Shown here one piece after another: positions 54,377-63,518 of a stretch of 64,000 nt of DNA. The stretch's first letter is position 1, and every line of letters starts with the position of its first letter. The notes under the pieces are model-generated. The model ran no database searches, had not been told where the DNA came from, and saw only the letters and a program-made list of their open reading frames with translations. Source of the DNA: Pseudaquidulcibacter sp041917055. Lineage in GTDB: Bacteria > Pseudomonadota > Alphaproteobacteria > Caulobacterales > Aquidulcibacteraceae. The DNA lies in assembly GCA_041917055.1 (NCBI GenBank), contig JAYRYJ010000003.1:153959-217958 (forward strand), written 5' to 3'. A program made the translations under genes and the position numbers.

Positions 54377-55000
54377 ATGTCAGATTCCTATTCTTACCGT
54401 CCAAAATTCACTGATATTCGCATTCGTAAGCCAATGAAATTATCGGCTGCCAAGGAAGAACCAAAGCCTTGTGAGTGGGAAGGTTGCGTTGCCGACGGCA
54501 AATGCAAAGCACCAAAATCGCGTGATAACCCGGGCGAATTTCATTGGTTCTGCGAAAAACACGCCGCCGAATACAATAAAAACTGGAATTTCTTTGAAGG
54601 TATGAGCGATGGTGAACAACGCGCTTTCCAAGATGCCGCAAAACATGGTCATAGGCCGACCTGGAATTTTGGCGCAAAAGGCGGTTCGCGTGAAAGTGCG
54701 ACCATAACCCGCAATAATCGCTTTGGTGCAAAAAGTTCAGAGACCTATCACGAACGCCGCACCCGCGCGCGCCGCCAATATGCCGCTGAAGCGTCTTATG
54801 CAGCCTCCGAACCCATTAAAAAAGCCTATGAGGAAATGGATTTGAACGTGAAAGCAACGCCACAAGAAGTTCGTGCCAAATATGCCGAATTAGTGCGCCG
54901 CTATCACCCGGATTCCAACGGCGGCGACAGATCGGCAGAGGCGAGATTAAGTTCAGTGGTCAAAGCCTATAAAGTTCTAAAAACCGCGAAACGGGCGTGA
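54377..55000 (+). CDS. J-domain protein with C-terminal DnaJ domain
   Basis: The 207-residue protein has the J domain at its C-terminus (~150-205) with the HPD tripeptide in RRYHPDSNGGD. The N-terminal part has four cysteines in a CEWEGC.ADGKC and FCEKH pattern that could bind Zn. It would recruit DnaK. Stand-alone DnaJ-like proteins of this plan next to bolA are typical of alphaproteobacteria. Confidence 0.87.
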   Translation: MSDSYSYRPKFTDIRIRKPMKLSAAKEEPKPCEWEGCVADGKCKAPKSRDNPGEFHWFCEKHAAEYNKNWNFFEGMSDGEQRAFQDAAKHGHRPTWNFGAKGGSRESATITRNNRFGAKSSETYHERRTRARRQYAAEASYAASEPIKKAYEEMDLNVKATPQEVRAKYAELVRRYHPDSNGGDRSAEARLSSVVKAYKVLKTAKRA

Positions 55001-55012
55001 GGAATTAGTCCT

Positions 55013-56050
55013 CTAACAAATTCGCGGTAATTGCTCACCGACCAACATATCAATAACGCGCGCGCCGCCGAATGCGGTTTTCATTTCGACATGGCCTTTG
55101 TCGTGCGCTTTTACTTCGCCAATGACGCATGAATTTTCGCCAAATTCGCATTGGCGCATTGCCGCGACCACTGCATCGGCATCTTCGCGCGGAACAAAAA
55201 GCACCAAAGTTCCTTCATTGGCAAGATAAAGCGGATCGAAACCCAAAATTTCGCAAAACCCACGAATTTCGGGTTTTAATGGCAATGTGCCTTCGTCCAA
55301 AGTGATGCGGGTTTTTGAATGTTCGGCAATTTCATTTAAAGCCGATGCCAAACCACCACGCGTTAAATCACGCGCGCAACGCACATTTTTTGACGCGCCC
55401 ATGGCAGCAGCCATAATTTCATGCAAAGGCGCACAATCGGATTTTATTTCGCCTTCAAGCATTAAATCACCGCGCGCCTGTAAAATCGCCGCGCCATGAT
55501 GACCAAGAAATCCATTCACAATCGCGACATCACCTTCGCGCACATTTTTTGCGGCTAAATCAATGCCTTGCGGAATAAGGCCAACGCCCGAAGTGGTTAT
55601 GAAAACTTTATCAGCCGCGCCGCGCGCCACCACTTTGGTGTCGCCGGTAACAATATTGACACCCGCGCGCACTGCTGCAGCTTTCATTGAGGCAGCGATT
55701 TTACGAAGGGTTTCGGTTTCCAAGCCTTCTTCAATAATAAAGCTTGCGGAAAGCCATTTTGGAATGGCCCCGCCGACCACCAAATCGTTCACTGCGCCAT
55801 AAACCGCCAATTTGCCAATATCGCCACCATTGAAAAACAAAGGATCGACAACAAAACCGTCTGAAGTAAATGCCAAGCGTGCACCAATTAATTCGTGCGG
55901 GATTTCCAATCGCGCTTGATCTTCCATATCGCCGGTTTCATTGGTGAAAAATTCGCGCACAAAGACATCTTCAATTAAATCGCGCATCGCTTTGCCACCG
56001 CCGCCATGCGCAAGCGTGACGATTTTGGCATTGGTCTTATGAAAATTCAT
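55013..56050 (-). CDS. hypE: Hydrogenase maturation protein HypE
   Basis: The 345-residue protein has the PurM/AIR-synthase fold (LAHGGGGKAMRDLIEDVF, FTSDGFVVDPLFFNGGDIGKLAV, ARDLTRGGLASALNEIA) and ends in PRIC. The C-terminal Cys is carbamoylated by HypF and dehydrated to thiocyanate, giving the CN ligands of the NiFe site. It overlaps hypD by four bases. Confidence 0.96.
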   Translation of the reverse strand: MNFHKTNAKIVTLAHGGGGKAMRDLIEDVFVREFFTNETGDMEDQARLEIPHELIGARLAFTSDGFVVDPLFFNGGDIGKLAVYGAVNDLVVGGAIPKWLSASFIIEEGLETETLRKIAASMKAAAVRAGVNIVTGDTKVVARGAADKVFITTSGVGLIPQGIDLAAKNVREGDVAIVNGFLGHHGAAILQARGDLMLEGEIKSDCAPLHEIMAAAMGASKNVRCARDLTRGGLASALNEIAEHSKTRITLDEGTLPLKPEIRGFCEILGFDPLYLANEGTLVLFVPREDADAVVAAMRQCEFGENSCVIGEVKAHDKGHVEMKTAFGGARVIDMLVGEQLPRIC

Positions 56051-57198
56051 TGCGCCGCCTCATTCCTTCTGCCGCCATATTGGTAATATGCCGCGCACGC
56101 GCCTTCTGAAGATACCATCAGAGCACCAAGTGGGTTTTCTGGCGTGCATTCAATACCGAATTTCGGGCAATGAACGGGTTTTAAGACGCCTTTGATAACT
56201 TCGCCACACAAAAGACCCGCAGGTTCGCGCCCCGCGCCTTTTCCTGCGCCATAACCGACTTTGAATTTGATTTCGGCATCAAATTCAGCATATTCGTCAC
56301 GAATGCGCACACCTGATGAATCAATTTCACCGAGGCCGCGCCAATCAAAAGTCGGGCGCGGTTCATAGATTTCATTTACCGCCGCCATCGCATTGTCATT
56401 GCCATTTTCCGGCACAACCCGACCATATTGATTGCCTATTTCAGCGCGTCCATCACGGATTTGTTCCAAAACCATTGCGACGGCTTGCAATAAATCGGTT
56501 GGTTCAAAACCTGCAATTACCACCGGCTTGTGAAACTCTTGCGCAACAAAATCATAAGGCTTTGTGCCAATCACCATTGAAACATGCCCGGGGCCGACAA
56601 AGCCATCAAGAACAACATTCTTATCACTTAAAAGTGCGCGAATGGGAGGTGGCACAAGAACGTGATTACAAAACATTGTGAAATTTTTCACATTATCCTT
56701 TTTCGCGCGTTTAATGGTCAATGCAGTGGGCGGCATTGTGGTTTCAAACCCAAGGCCAAAGAAAACCACGTCTTTATCGGGGTTTTGTTTGGCAATCGCC
56801 AAAGCGTCCAAAGGCGAATAGACCATGCGAATATCCGCGCCTTCGGCCTTTGCCTGTAAAAGCGATTTTTTGGTGCCGGGAACGCGCATGGCATCACCAA
56901 AAGTGCAGAAAATCACATTTTCTTTTTCGGCGATTTCAACGCAATCATCAACCCTGCTCATGGGCAAGACACAGACCGGGCAACCGGGGCCATGAATGAA
57001 TTCAAGGTTTTTAGGTACAAGTCTATCAAGCCCATAGCGGAAAATTGCATGCGTATGACCGCCGCAAATTTCCATTATATAAATCGGTTCTTTGGCTTTT
57101 TCGGGGATTTTTTCGGCAATTTCGGCGCATAAAACTTCAATGCGCGCCAATAGAGATTTAACCAATGCGGGGTCACGAAATTCGTCCATAAATCTCAT
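56047..57198 (-). CDS. hypD: Hydrogenase maturation protein HypD
   Basis: The 383-residue protein has CGGHTH, the GPGCPVCVLP motif, the Fe-S cysteines CPKFGIECTPENP and the C-terminal SSEGACAAYYQYG. HypD with HypC holds the Fe(CN)2CO group being built. It overlaps hypC by four bases and hypE by four. Confidence 0.96.
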   Translation of the reverse strand: MRFMDEFRDPALVKSLLARIEVLCAEIAEKIPEKAKEPIYIMEICGGHTHAIFRYGLDRLVPKNLEFIHGPGCPVCVLPMSRVDDCVEIAEKENVIFCTFGDAMRVPGTKKSLLQAKAEGADIRMVYSPLDALAIAKQNPDKDVVFFGLGFETTMPPTALTIKRAKKDNVKNFTMFCNHVLVPPPIRALLSDKNVVLDGFVGPGHVSMVIGTKPYDFVAQEFHKPVVIAGFEPTDLLQAVAMVLEQIRDGRAEIGNQYGRVVPENGNDNAMAAVNEIYEPRPTFDWRGLGEIDSSGVRIRDEYAEFDAEIKFKVGYGAGKGAGREPAGLLCGEVIKGVLKPVHCPKFGIECTPENPLGALMVSSEGACAAYYQYGGRRNEAAQ

Positions 57199-57476
57199 GG
57201 CATTAATTCCTTAGAACGCTCAATTGCCGCCATTTCTTCATGTGCTTCATCGAGCCCTTCGAGCGCTTTTAAGGTGGCGTGTGCCTCTTCCTCATCAATC
57301 ACGCTCATTGCGAAACCGACATGAACCAAAACCCATTTGCCGACTAAATCATCAAGATTTTCACCCGCGACACAGGCCAAATCGACAATGCGCGAAACAC
57401 CCGAAAAATTCACACGCCCTAAAAGCGCTTCTTTATCAGTTATGGCGGTAATTTGCCCCGGTAATCCTAGACACAT
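57195..57476 (-). CDS. hypC: Hydrogenase maturation chaperone HypC
   Basis: The protein of 93 residues starts MCLGLPGQI, with the essential Cys2 after Met removal, and has LVGKWVLVHVGFAMSVI. The start at 57476 is dictated by the MCLGLPG motif and by GGGGA upstream. The acidic C-terminal extension is common in this family. HypC carries the Fe ligand group with HypD. A second HypC-like gene (hupF) lies at 61754. Confidence 0.94.
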   Translation of the reverse strand: MCLGLPGQITAITDKEALLGRVNFSGVSRIVDLACVAGENLDDLVGKWVLVHVGFAMSVIDEEEAHATLKALEGLDEAHEEMAAIERSKELMP

Positions 57477-57520
57477 TCTGATTTCCCCATCCACCTATTT
57501 ATTACTACTCTTCGCCTTAT

Positions 57521-57584
57521 CCAAAAAGTCTGCAACTTTTTGGGGCTCATCGGCACGGTCCCCCTTCCCCGTGAACGGGGAAGG
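57521..57584 (-). other. Two tandem hairpins between hypB and hypC
   Basis: CCAAAAAGT and ACTTTTTGG (57521-57543, loop CTGCA) and CCTTCCCCG and CGGGGAAGG (57563-57584, loop TGAA) form two perfect 9-bp stems. No clear T-tract follows either on the minus strand, so they more likely protect or process mRNA than end it. Confidence 0.6.
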
Positions 57585-57589
57585 ATTAA

Positions 57590-58519
57590 TTACATAGCAC
57601 TTTTTAATGCCGCGATTTTTGCTTCTTGGGCATTGATTGCTTCGTTCAAAATCTCTTCGCGCATTGAATTTATTTTTGATAACCAAACATCAAATCCTTC
57701 GCGGGTTTTTGCGCTTATTTTTATGATTTCAATATTTGGATTTATGCGTTTGGCGTTTTCTTCACACGCCGCAATATCAAAATCGAGATATGGCGCGAGG
57801 TCGACTTTATTTAAAAGTAAAACCGAAGAAGCAGCAAACATATCCGGATATTTCAAAGGTTTATCTTCACCCTCTGTAATCGATAAAACCGCAATTTTGC
57901 ATTTTTCACCCAAATCAAAGGCAGCGGGGCACACCAAATTGCCGACATTTTCAATAAAACATACCGCACCACTTTCAAGCGCCAAATGTTCCAAGGCATG
58001 ACCGACCATATGTCCATCAAGATGGCAACCTTTTCCGGTATTGACCTGAATTGCCTTCACACCGGTTTCCCTAATACGATCGGCATCGTTTGATGTCTGT
58101 TGGTCGCCTTCAATAACCGCCATTTGGAATTTGTCGCCAAGGGCCTTTATGGTTTCAACCAATAAAGTGGTTTTGCCCGACCCCGGACTTGAAACCAAAT
58201 TAAGCGCCAAAATGCCCTTTTCGGCAAAGAAATCACGGTTTTGATTGGCATAGGCATCATTTTTGGAAAGAATATTTTCTTCAATCTCAATCATGCGCGC
58301 TTGCGATAGCCCAGGGGCATGGGCGCGCGCAGGACCCGCCCCATAATCAAGATTATCACCATGATGATGGTGACCCTCATGGTCGTGGTGATGTCCATCG
58401 TGATCATGATGATGGTCATGGTCATGGTGATGACCATCATGATCGTGGTCGTGATGGTGGGAATGTTTCCCGCCTTCAATCTTGGCACCATCACCGGAAC
58501 AACCGCATACTGTGCACAT
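57590..58519 (-). CDS. hypB: Hydrogenase nickel incorporation GTPase HypB
   Basis: The 309-residue protein has an N-terminal CTVCGCSG motif, a very His-rich stretch (~20-55, alternating HH and HD) that can store Ni, and the GTPase domain with P-loop SSPGSGKTTLL and GDQQTSNDADRI. Length is normal for the His-rich type. The stop is 113 bases before hypC. It starts one base from the hypA stop. Confidence 0.95.
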   Translation of the reverse strand: MCTVCGCSGDGAKIEGGKHSHHHDHDHDGHHHDHDHHHDHDGHHHDHEGHHHHGDNLDYGAGPARAHAPGLSQARMIEIEENILSKNDAYANQNRDFFAEKGILALNLVSSPGSGKTTLLVETIKALGDKFQMAVIEGDQQTSNDADRIRETGVKAIQVNTGKGCHLDGHMVGHALEHLALESGAVCFIENVGNLVCPAAFDLGEKCKIAVLSITEGEDKPLKYPDMFAASSVLLLNKVDLAPYLDFDIAACEENAKRINPNIEIIKISAKTREGFDVWLSKINSMREEILNEAINAQEAKIAALKSAM

Positions 58520-58860
58520 TATTCAATCTCCAAAGTTTTTATTCTTAAGGCGTCGCCGCCTGAAACCATTAATCTTACACTATTGCATTTTGGGCATTCG
58601 GCAAGTCGTGATGTGATTTCAAACACATTTCCGCATTCAAAACAATTCGCCGTTCCGTTTTCATCTATAATATCAAGGCGCGCACCTTCGGCAATTGTGT
58701 TTTTTGTAACCGCATCAAAACAAAAGCGCAAAGCCTCATTTTCAACACCAGCAAAACAACCGATTTCAAGCGAAACTTGTGTCACTTTCTTTGCGCCTTC
58801 GCGCGCGGCAATATCCTCAAGGCTTTGAATGACACTTTCACAAATCGACATTTCATGCAT
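58519..58860 (-). CDS. hypA: Hydrogenase nickel incorporation protein HypA
   Basis: The 113-residue protein starts MHEMSICESV, with Ni ligand His2. The Zn site is CFECGN and CPKC. The start at 58860 follows the MHE rule and overlaps hupK by eight bases. Confidence 0.94.
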   Translation of the reverse strand: MHEMSICESVIQSLEDIAAREGAKKVTQVSLEIGCFAGVENEALRFCFDAVTKNTIAEGARLDIIDENGTANCFECGNVFEITSRLAECPKCNSVRLMVSGGDALRIKTLEIE

Positions 58861-59740
58861 TGGCCTGCCCCCATTCGATTTGGGTTTCAATACACGGGTC
58901 AAAGGTCGCCAAAGTAAGTGCGAACGCCGCTTTCGCATCATTCGTTTTCAAAGCCTGTCCGAGCGCGTTCGCCAAAGTTTTGCCCGCACCCAAAATCGTG
59001 TTTGTCGGAGTTGTGATTTGGCAATTTGAGACTTTGTCATTTTCAAACTCATAAAAATGGCGCAATTCGCCGCGCGCCGCCCAAACCCAAGCGCCTTTAT
59101 GATCAATGCCAAACATTGTTGGAAAGGCATTGCTTTTTAATGCCAAAATCAAATTGGCAATTTCCCACAAGCGCGCCCAAAAACGTGATAAAATATGATC
59201 ATAAGCGCCGACAAATGGATTATCACCAAAAGCATTGGCACGTGCGTAATATGTCGGGTCATTACCGTTCGCTAATTCAATCACTTCGGTCTCAATCTGC
59301 CCGATTTTTTCCAGAAGCGTCAGTGCGAATGCGCCATCGCCCATTTCATGCGGCGTTGTCAAAAAACCGTGTGCCGGCATTTGAAACAAAGCATTTTCGA
59401 TTTTCTCAAGACGCGCGACGTCCAAATTATGAATACCAATCAAAGCGTCGCGCGCGATTTCCAGACCAAAACCCAATGGCAAATCACGAAAAATCACCAT
59501 TAAATGTTCACGCAATATCTCTTGCGCCAGCAACGTATTGGCGCCTTCCCCGATAGTTTCGCCCATTGCCAAGCAGGCCGCAGTTTTGTGTGCGGTGGGG
59601 CAAAGATTGAATATCAATGGCAAAAGCCGCAAAACTTCGTCTTTAGATTTCCCTAATAAAATTAGGGATTTATCGAGGAATTTTGGCAATTCAAGGGAAA
59701 CGCTTTGGTCTTTAATATTTATTTTAAGCGCGTTTTGCAT
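58853..59740 (-). CDS. hupK: Hydrogenase accessory protein HupK (large-subunit-like)
   Basis: The 295-residue protein is a degenerate relative of the hydrogenase large subunit. It keeps CPTAHKTAACLAM near the N-terminus and FDPCIE at the C-terminus (echoing the Ni-binding DPCxxC motif), but not the full pair of CxxC sites. HupK/HoxV is proposed to be a scaffold for Fe ligand delivery to HupL. It lies between hupIJ and hypA as in other alphaproteobacteria. Confidence 0.85.
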   Translation of the reverse strand: MQNALKINIKDQSVSLELPKFLDKSLILLGKSKDEVLRLLPLIFNLCPTAHKTAACLAMGETIGEGANTLLAQEILREHLMVIFRDLPLGFGLEIARDALIGIHNLDVARLEKIENALFQMPAHGFLTTPHEMGDGAFALTLLEKIGQIETEVIELANGNDPTYYARANAFGDNPFVGAYDHILSRFWARLWEIANLILALKSNAFPTMFGIDHKGAWVWAARGELRHFYEFENDKVSNCQITTPTNTILGAGKTLANALGQALKTNDAKAAFALTLATFDPCIETQIEWGQANA

Positions 59741-59772
59741 GCCTTTAATTGTGGCCTTATATTAGAAACTTC

Positions 59773-60555
59773 TTATACATTGCCCGAACCGGTAAATAAA
59801 GCGCGACGTGATAACGCAGGGGGCAGTTCTTTGGCTTCTGTGATTGGTTTTTCGTCTTCACTGGTTTCGGGGGGCGCAAGTTCTTTTTCGCGCAATTCCT
59901 TTATTTCATCAGCTTTGTCATTGGCCTCGATATTATCTTTATTGAATAATTCGCCCATAATTGCACGCGCGGTTTCAATTGCCTGCAAATGAGAATTAAA
60001 TTCTTCCATTGGTGAAAACAGTGAGCAGGCAAAATACGGCCCGACACCTTCACGAGTATTGAAAATAAATTCATAATCGCCGGATGGGAAATTTATTACC
60101 CGTTTGTCACCGATTTTCAAACTGTCCCAATTATCCTTTGCACCTTTGGTGACGATAAGATTCATACACCAAGGCGTGACCAAAACCCCGATTATGCGCG
60201 CCCCATAATATTGAAAACCCACAGTTTCAACATGAATTGAACGGTTACAAAACGGCATATCTTGCATTTTGGTTTTGTGAATATCGCTGAAAACATCTTT
60301 AAAATCGTGCGCGACTTGCGCAGGTGTTAGACCCGCACCTTCGTCAATCACCATGAATTGATTTTTCTCACCATCGCAATTTGGGCAGTGCCAATCATCG
60401 GGCAATTGGGAAAACGGCGTATTGGGCGCAATTTGGCGCATTTCATCGCCTTCCTCGGGGTCATAGACGTGCCAACAGATTTTGCATTCAAGTTTCGCGT
60501 CGGGCGCAATGCGCGATGCATCACCCAAAAAAGAGCCTTCAAAACGACCGCTCAT
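59773..60555 (-). CDS. Rubredoxin-HybE fusion (HupI plus HupJ) hydrogenase assembly protein
   Basis: Residues ~18-72 are a rubredoxin with Cys24, Cys27, Cys57 and Cys60 in LECKICWHVYDPEEGD and PDDWHCPNCD. Residues ~78-200 are a HupJ/HybE domain: MPFCNRSIHVETVGFQYYG, VLVTPWCMNLIV, FPSGDYEFIFNTREGVGPYF and CSLFSPMEEF. An acidic tail follows. HupI and HupJ are separate genes in several rhizobia. Here one polypeptide carries both. It overlaps hupH by four bases. Confidence 0.9.
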   Translation of the reverse strand: MSGRFEGSFLGDASRIAPDAKLECKICWHVYDPEEGDEMRQIAPNTPFSQLPDDWHCPNCDGEKNQFMVIDEGAGLTPAQVAHDFKDVFSDIHKTKMQDMPFCNRSIHVETVGFQYYGARIIGVLVTPWCMNLIVTKGAKDNWDSLKIGDKRVINFPSGDYEFIFNTREGVGPYFACSLFSPMEEFNSHLQAIETARAIMGELFNKDNIEANDKADEIKELREKELAPPETSEDEKPITEAKELPPALSRRALFTGSGNV

Positions 60556-61373
60556 TGCATCGCCTCTGCAATATCTTTCAGGCGCTTTTGGGTGTCTTGA
60601 ATATCTTCGGGGGCCGCCATAGCAACATCGGGAATATCAGTGATTTCGATTGTATCCAAAATTAATTGATCTTGGGAATTATAATAGCGCACCCACCAAA
60701 TATAAGGATGCGCGCATCTTTCAATGCGGCAATTGCCATAGCCGCGCGAAAGAATTGTGACGCCCCCCTTGCCCAATGCGCTTTCGAGATATGCCAAATC
60801 CTCCATAGAATGAGGCAAAAGCGTTAAATTAATTACGTATTTCTCATCACCTTTTTGCCAATGTTCGAGATTATCGACCAATTCAGTCAATAAAGATGGG
60901 GCGTTCAAAACACCGTCATTCATGGGCGGTGGCACGGGTAATGGTTTTAATGGAACATTTTGCACCGCTGTTGGAATTACGCCGATTTCGAGAGTTTCCT
61001 TCCCCTTTTCGGCAATGCGCCAAAGGCCGGTAAAAACGCTTTCTTGAATATCAAGGCGCGGGGTTTCAATCATTATTGAAACCTCCCCCTCGCCCATAGT
61101 TTCGCCAAGCGTTTTTGCATTAAATTCATCAAGATGCGAAAAATCGTATTTCCGGTTTTCACCGCTTTCATTGCAAACACCGGCAAGGCGCGACAATTCA
61201 ATCATTGAAGCGATTGTTCCCTTAATGGTTTCGGTATCTTCAACATAGGGAATTTTTGGCTCAAATGTCTGCATGCCAGATGGCATTGCGACATAATCCA
61301 ATTCTTCATCTTCGCCTTCTAAGACTTGTGAACCGGGGCCAAAACCTTTGGGCGGGAATATAAAATTTTGCAT
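60552..61373 (-). CDS. hupH: Hydrogenase expression/assembly protein HupH (HyaF-like)
   Basis: The 273-residue protein has the family's GEGEVSIMI, ESVFTGLWRIAE, INLTLLPHSMEDLAYLESALGKG and RYYNSQDQLILDTIEITDIP. It assists processing of the small subunit. Normal length and usual position after hupG. Confidence 0.92.
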   Translation of the reverse strand: MQNFIFPPKGFGPGSQVLEGEDEELDYVAMPSGMQTFEPKIPYVEDTETIKGTIASMIELSRLAGVCNESGENRKYDFSHLDEFNAKTLGETMGEGEVSIMIETPRLDIQESVFTGLWRIAEKGKETLEIGVIPTAVQNVPLKPLPVPPPMNDGVLNAPSLLTELVDNLEHWQKGDEKYVINLTLLPHSMEDLAYLESALGKGGVTILSRGYGNCRIERCAHPYIWWVRYYNSQDQLILDTIEITDIPDVAMAAPEDIQDTQKRLKDIAEAMQ

Positions 61374-61380
61374 TTTAACC

Positions 61381-61761
61381 TCAATTCACAGACAGATTTT
61401 TGCTTAATAGGCCGCTTATTTCTTTGACATAATCGGCCCAATCCTGGACCTTTGGAATGGCGTGAATAAGTGCGCCATTATTTACAAATAACAGACTTGG
61501 CGTGGGCCAGACTTCGAATTTATTCTGCACCAATTTTTCGGCATCCGGCATAACAACACCGATTTTGAAATGGTTTTTGAAGGCTTTATCCAATTGTGGC
61601 AGGATTATTGCGACATCATTGGTTTCAAGATTGCGTTCGGGGTTTCCCGTAACAAATAGCAATAAATCCCCCGATTGCGCCAAAAATTCATCAAGACTTG
61701 CCGCCGTAATTGGCGCATAAAGATTTTGTTCTAATAATTGTTTGATATATTTATCAGGCAT
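61381..61761 (-). CDS. hupG: Hydrogenase assembly thioredoxin-like protein HupG (HyaE-like)
   Basis: The 126-residue protein has a thioredoxin fold without the CxxC motif: LLFVTGNPERNLETNDVAII and KFEVWPTPSLLFVNNGALI. HyaE/HupG binds the Tat signal of the small subunit. It overlaps hupF by eight bases. Confidence 0.88.
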   Translation of the reverse strand: MPDKYIKQLLEQNLYAPITAASLDEFLAQSGDLLLFVTGNPERNLETNDVAIILPQLDKAFKNHFKIGVVMPDAEKLVQNKFEVWPTPSLLFVNNGALIHAIPKVQDWADYVKEISGLLSKNLSVN

Positions 61762-62074
61762 TTTTTAACCCAGCGTCATAAGCGTTTTGAAGGTGCGGCG
61801 GCAATTGAGGTTTGCGCTCAATAAGGTCCTTGAAAAATTCGTCGGGGTTTTCACCATCAAAAACCGCGCGAAGGCCGTCAAGCGCATTCGCGATTTCGAG
61901 TGCCTCTTGCGGCTCTAATTTATGGCGCGCGGCACCAAGAAAAACCAAAACAAAATCATTGATTTGCGGATTTTCTATCAAAGAAATATCGATTTCATGG
62001 CGCACGCCATTATCTGTCGCGATAGCAAGCATTTCGCGGATTTCGATAATTTGCATGGGAATGCCGACGCACAT
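61754..62074 (-). CDS. hupF: HypC-like chaperone HupF
   Basis: The 106-residue protein starts MCVGIPMQI (Cys2) and has NDFVLVFLGAARHKL. The C-terminus is longer than in HypC. HupF is a HypC paralogue that chaperones HupL, reportedly under oxygen stress. It shares one base with hupD. Confidence 0.92.
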   Translation of the reverse strand: MCVGIPMQIIEIREMLAIATDNGVRHEIDISLIENPQINDFVLVFLGAARHKLEPQEALEIANALDGLRAVFDGENPDEFFKDLIERKPQLPPHLQNAYDAGLKNA

Positions 62075-62700
62075 TATTCAGACCCCCGAAATTGCAAAAA
62101 TCTGTCATCACCATGGCGAAATGCGGTTTCTTCATCAGGTCGCCCAGTTTCATAAGCGGTTTTTGCCAATGCGTCAGCAGTTAGGTTTTCATGGATTTCG
62201 CGCGGCTTTGGTTGAATACCCAATTTCGCCAATTCCGAAAGTGCAGCCGCAATTGCGGGTTCAATTTGCGCCTCAGTTAATGGACGTAAAGACCCGCCAT
62301 AATCTTCGATTTCAACAGGTTGAACGCCAATAAGAACCACGCGTTCGGGTTTCCAACCCATGAATTGCGCACTTGCCAAAACCTCTTGAAAACCGGTTTG
62401 GTGCAAAGACACTTTTTTTGCGCCCATATAGGACGGCACTTCCTCGTCACAAATGATTTTCATCGTGCCGGGTTCGAGGCCATAATCGATTGCGTCAAAA
62501 ACTATTAGAATTTCGCATTCTTGCACGGAAGGGATTAAATATAGACCCTGTGTGCCACCATCCATCAAAGTGACGTTTTCGGGGAATTCGTATTTTGCAT
62601 TCATGGCCTCTAGCGCGCGGACGCCAAAGCCTTCATCGGCCCATAATAAATTGCCAATCCCTAAAACTAGAATATTTTTTTCCAATTCCCACCCACTCAC
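62074..62700 (-). CDS. hupD: Hydrogenase maturation endopeptidase HupD
   Basis: The 208-residue protein has GIGNLLWADEGFGVRALE, DAIDYGLEPG and LHQTGF, giving the Glu, Asp and His that bind Ni in HybD-type enzymes. It removes the C-terminal tail of HupL after Ni insertion. It lies 65 bases after hupC. Confidence 0.94.
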   Translation of the reverse strand: MSGWELEKNILVLGIGNLLWADEGFGVRALEAMNAKYEFPENVTLMDGGTQGLYLIPSVQECEILIVFDAIDYGLEPGTMKIICDEEVPSYMGAKKVSLHQTGFQEVLASAQFMGWKPERVVLIGVQPVEIEDYGGSLRPLTEAQIEPAIAAALSELAKLGIQPKPREIHENLTADALAKTAYETGRPDEETAFRHGDDRFLQFRGSE

Positions 62701-62705
62701 GCGAA

Positions 62706-62748
62706 ACCTTTGGAGTTTTTGAGCAACCTACTCTCTAACCCCAAAGGT
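62706..62748 (-). other. Intercistronic hairpin between hupC and hupD
   Basis: ACCTTTGG and CCAAAGGT form a stem extended by GTT/AAC past one mismatch, around a ~20-base loop. No T-tract follows on the minus strand. It may separate the expression levels of the structural genes and the maturation genes. Confidence 0.55.
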
Positions 62749-62765
62749 CCAGCTATTTTTATTTT

Positions 62766-63509
62766 TTAGTTCGGATCATCATCCTTAAAGGTTCTGTCAC
62801 CGGAAATCATTGTGGAAACAATAGATTGGCGTGACATAATATCTTCACGAAAAGCAGCATAAATATGGATTATCATAAAGACAATAATGAACCACATTCC
62901 CAAGTGATGCAAAGTATGCACCATTTGGCTTTGACCCAATGATGGAAGAACCCAACCGAAAAGGAAATCAAGGATGCCGCCACGGCCTTTGCCTTCGGAA
63001 TAAAGGGCAAATCCGGTCAATATCATAAAGCTTAGGCCGATTGTCATGAAAAAGAACATTGCCAATTGCGCCAAAGGATTGTGGCCGACATATTTTTTCG
63101 GGCGTTTTTCCAAGAATAAATACCAGCGGATTTCAAACAGGACCTCATCCCACCATTGTTTTGACGCGAATGGCAGTCTGAATAATTGTTTGGCATGGTG
63201 ATTACCGACAAAGGCCCAATAAATGCGCCCCAAAAAGCCGATAAATATTACCCAACCCGCACTAAAATGGACAAAACGTATATAGCCCATCAAAAAGTGC
63301 GAACTTGCTTCACCGGAAAGACTTGGTAATGGCGAACCAATAAAATAGCCGGTGACCATTAAAGTCATAATTGCAAGCGCATTTACCCAATGCCAAAGCC
63401 TCAATGGCGCTTCATAGACATGGACGGCATGGACCCCCGCGACGGGTTTGCCCAATTCGTCTTCCATATCCGGGGAGATTTCAACTGCCTCAAAATGAGA
63501 TGCTGTCAT
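62766..63509 (-). CDS. hupC: Ni-Fe hydrogenase b-type cytochrome subunit HupC
   Basis: The 247-residue protein has four membrane helices and the heme ligands in VYEAPLRLWHWVNA, MGYIRFVHFSAGWVIF, and TLHHLGMWFIIVFMIIHIYAA. It anchors the hydrogenase and passes electrons to quinone. The structural genes hupSL would normally precede it and are not in the window, apart from the intervening hupE. Confidence 0.94.
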   Translation of the reverse strand: MTASHFEAVEISPDMEDELGKPVAGVHAVHVYEAPLRLWHWVNALAIMTLMVTGYFIGSPLPSLSGEASSHFLMGYIRFVHFSAGWVIFIGFLGRIYWAFVGNHHAKQLFRLPFASKQWWDEVLFEIRWYLFLEKRPKKYVGHNPLAQLAMFFFMTIGLSFMILTGFALYSEGKGRGGILDFLFGWVLPSLGQSQMVHTLHHLGMWFIIVFMIIHIYAAFREDIMSRQSIVSTMISGDRTFKDDDPN

Positions 63510-63518
63510 TTTACCCTC

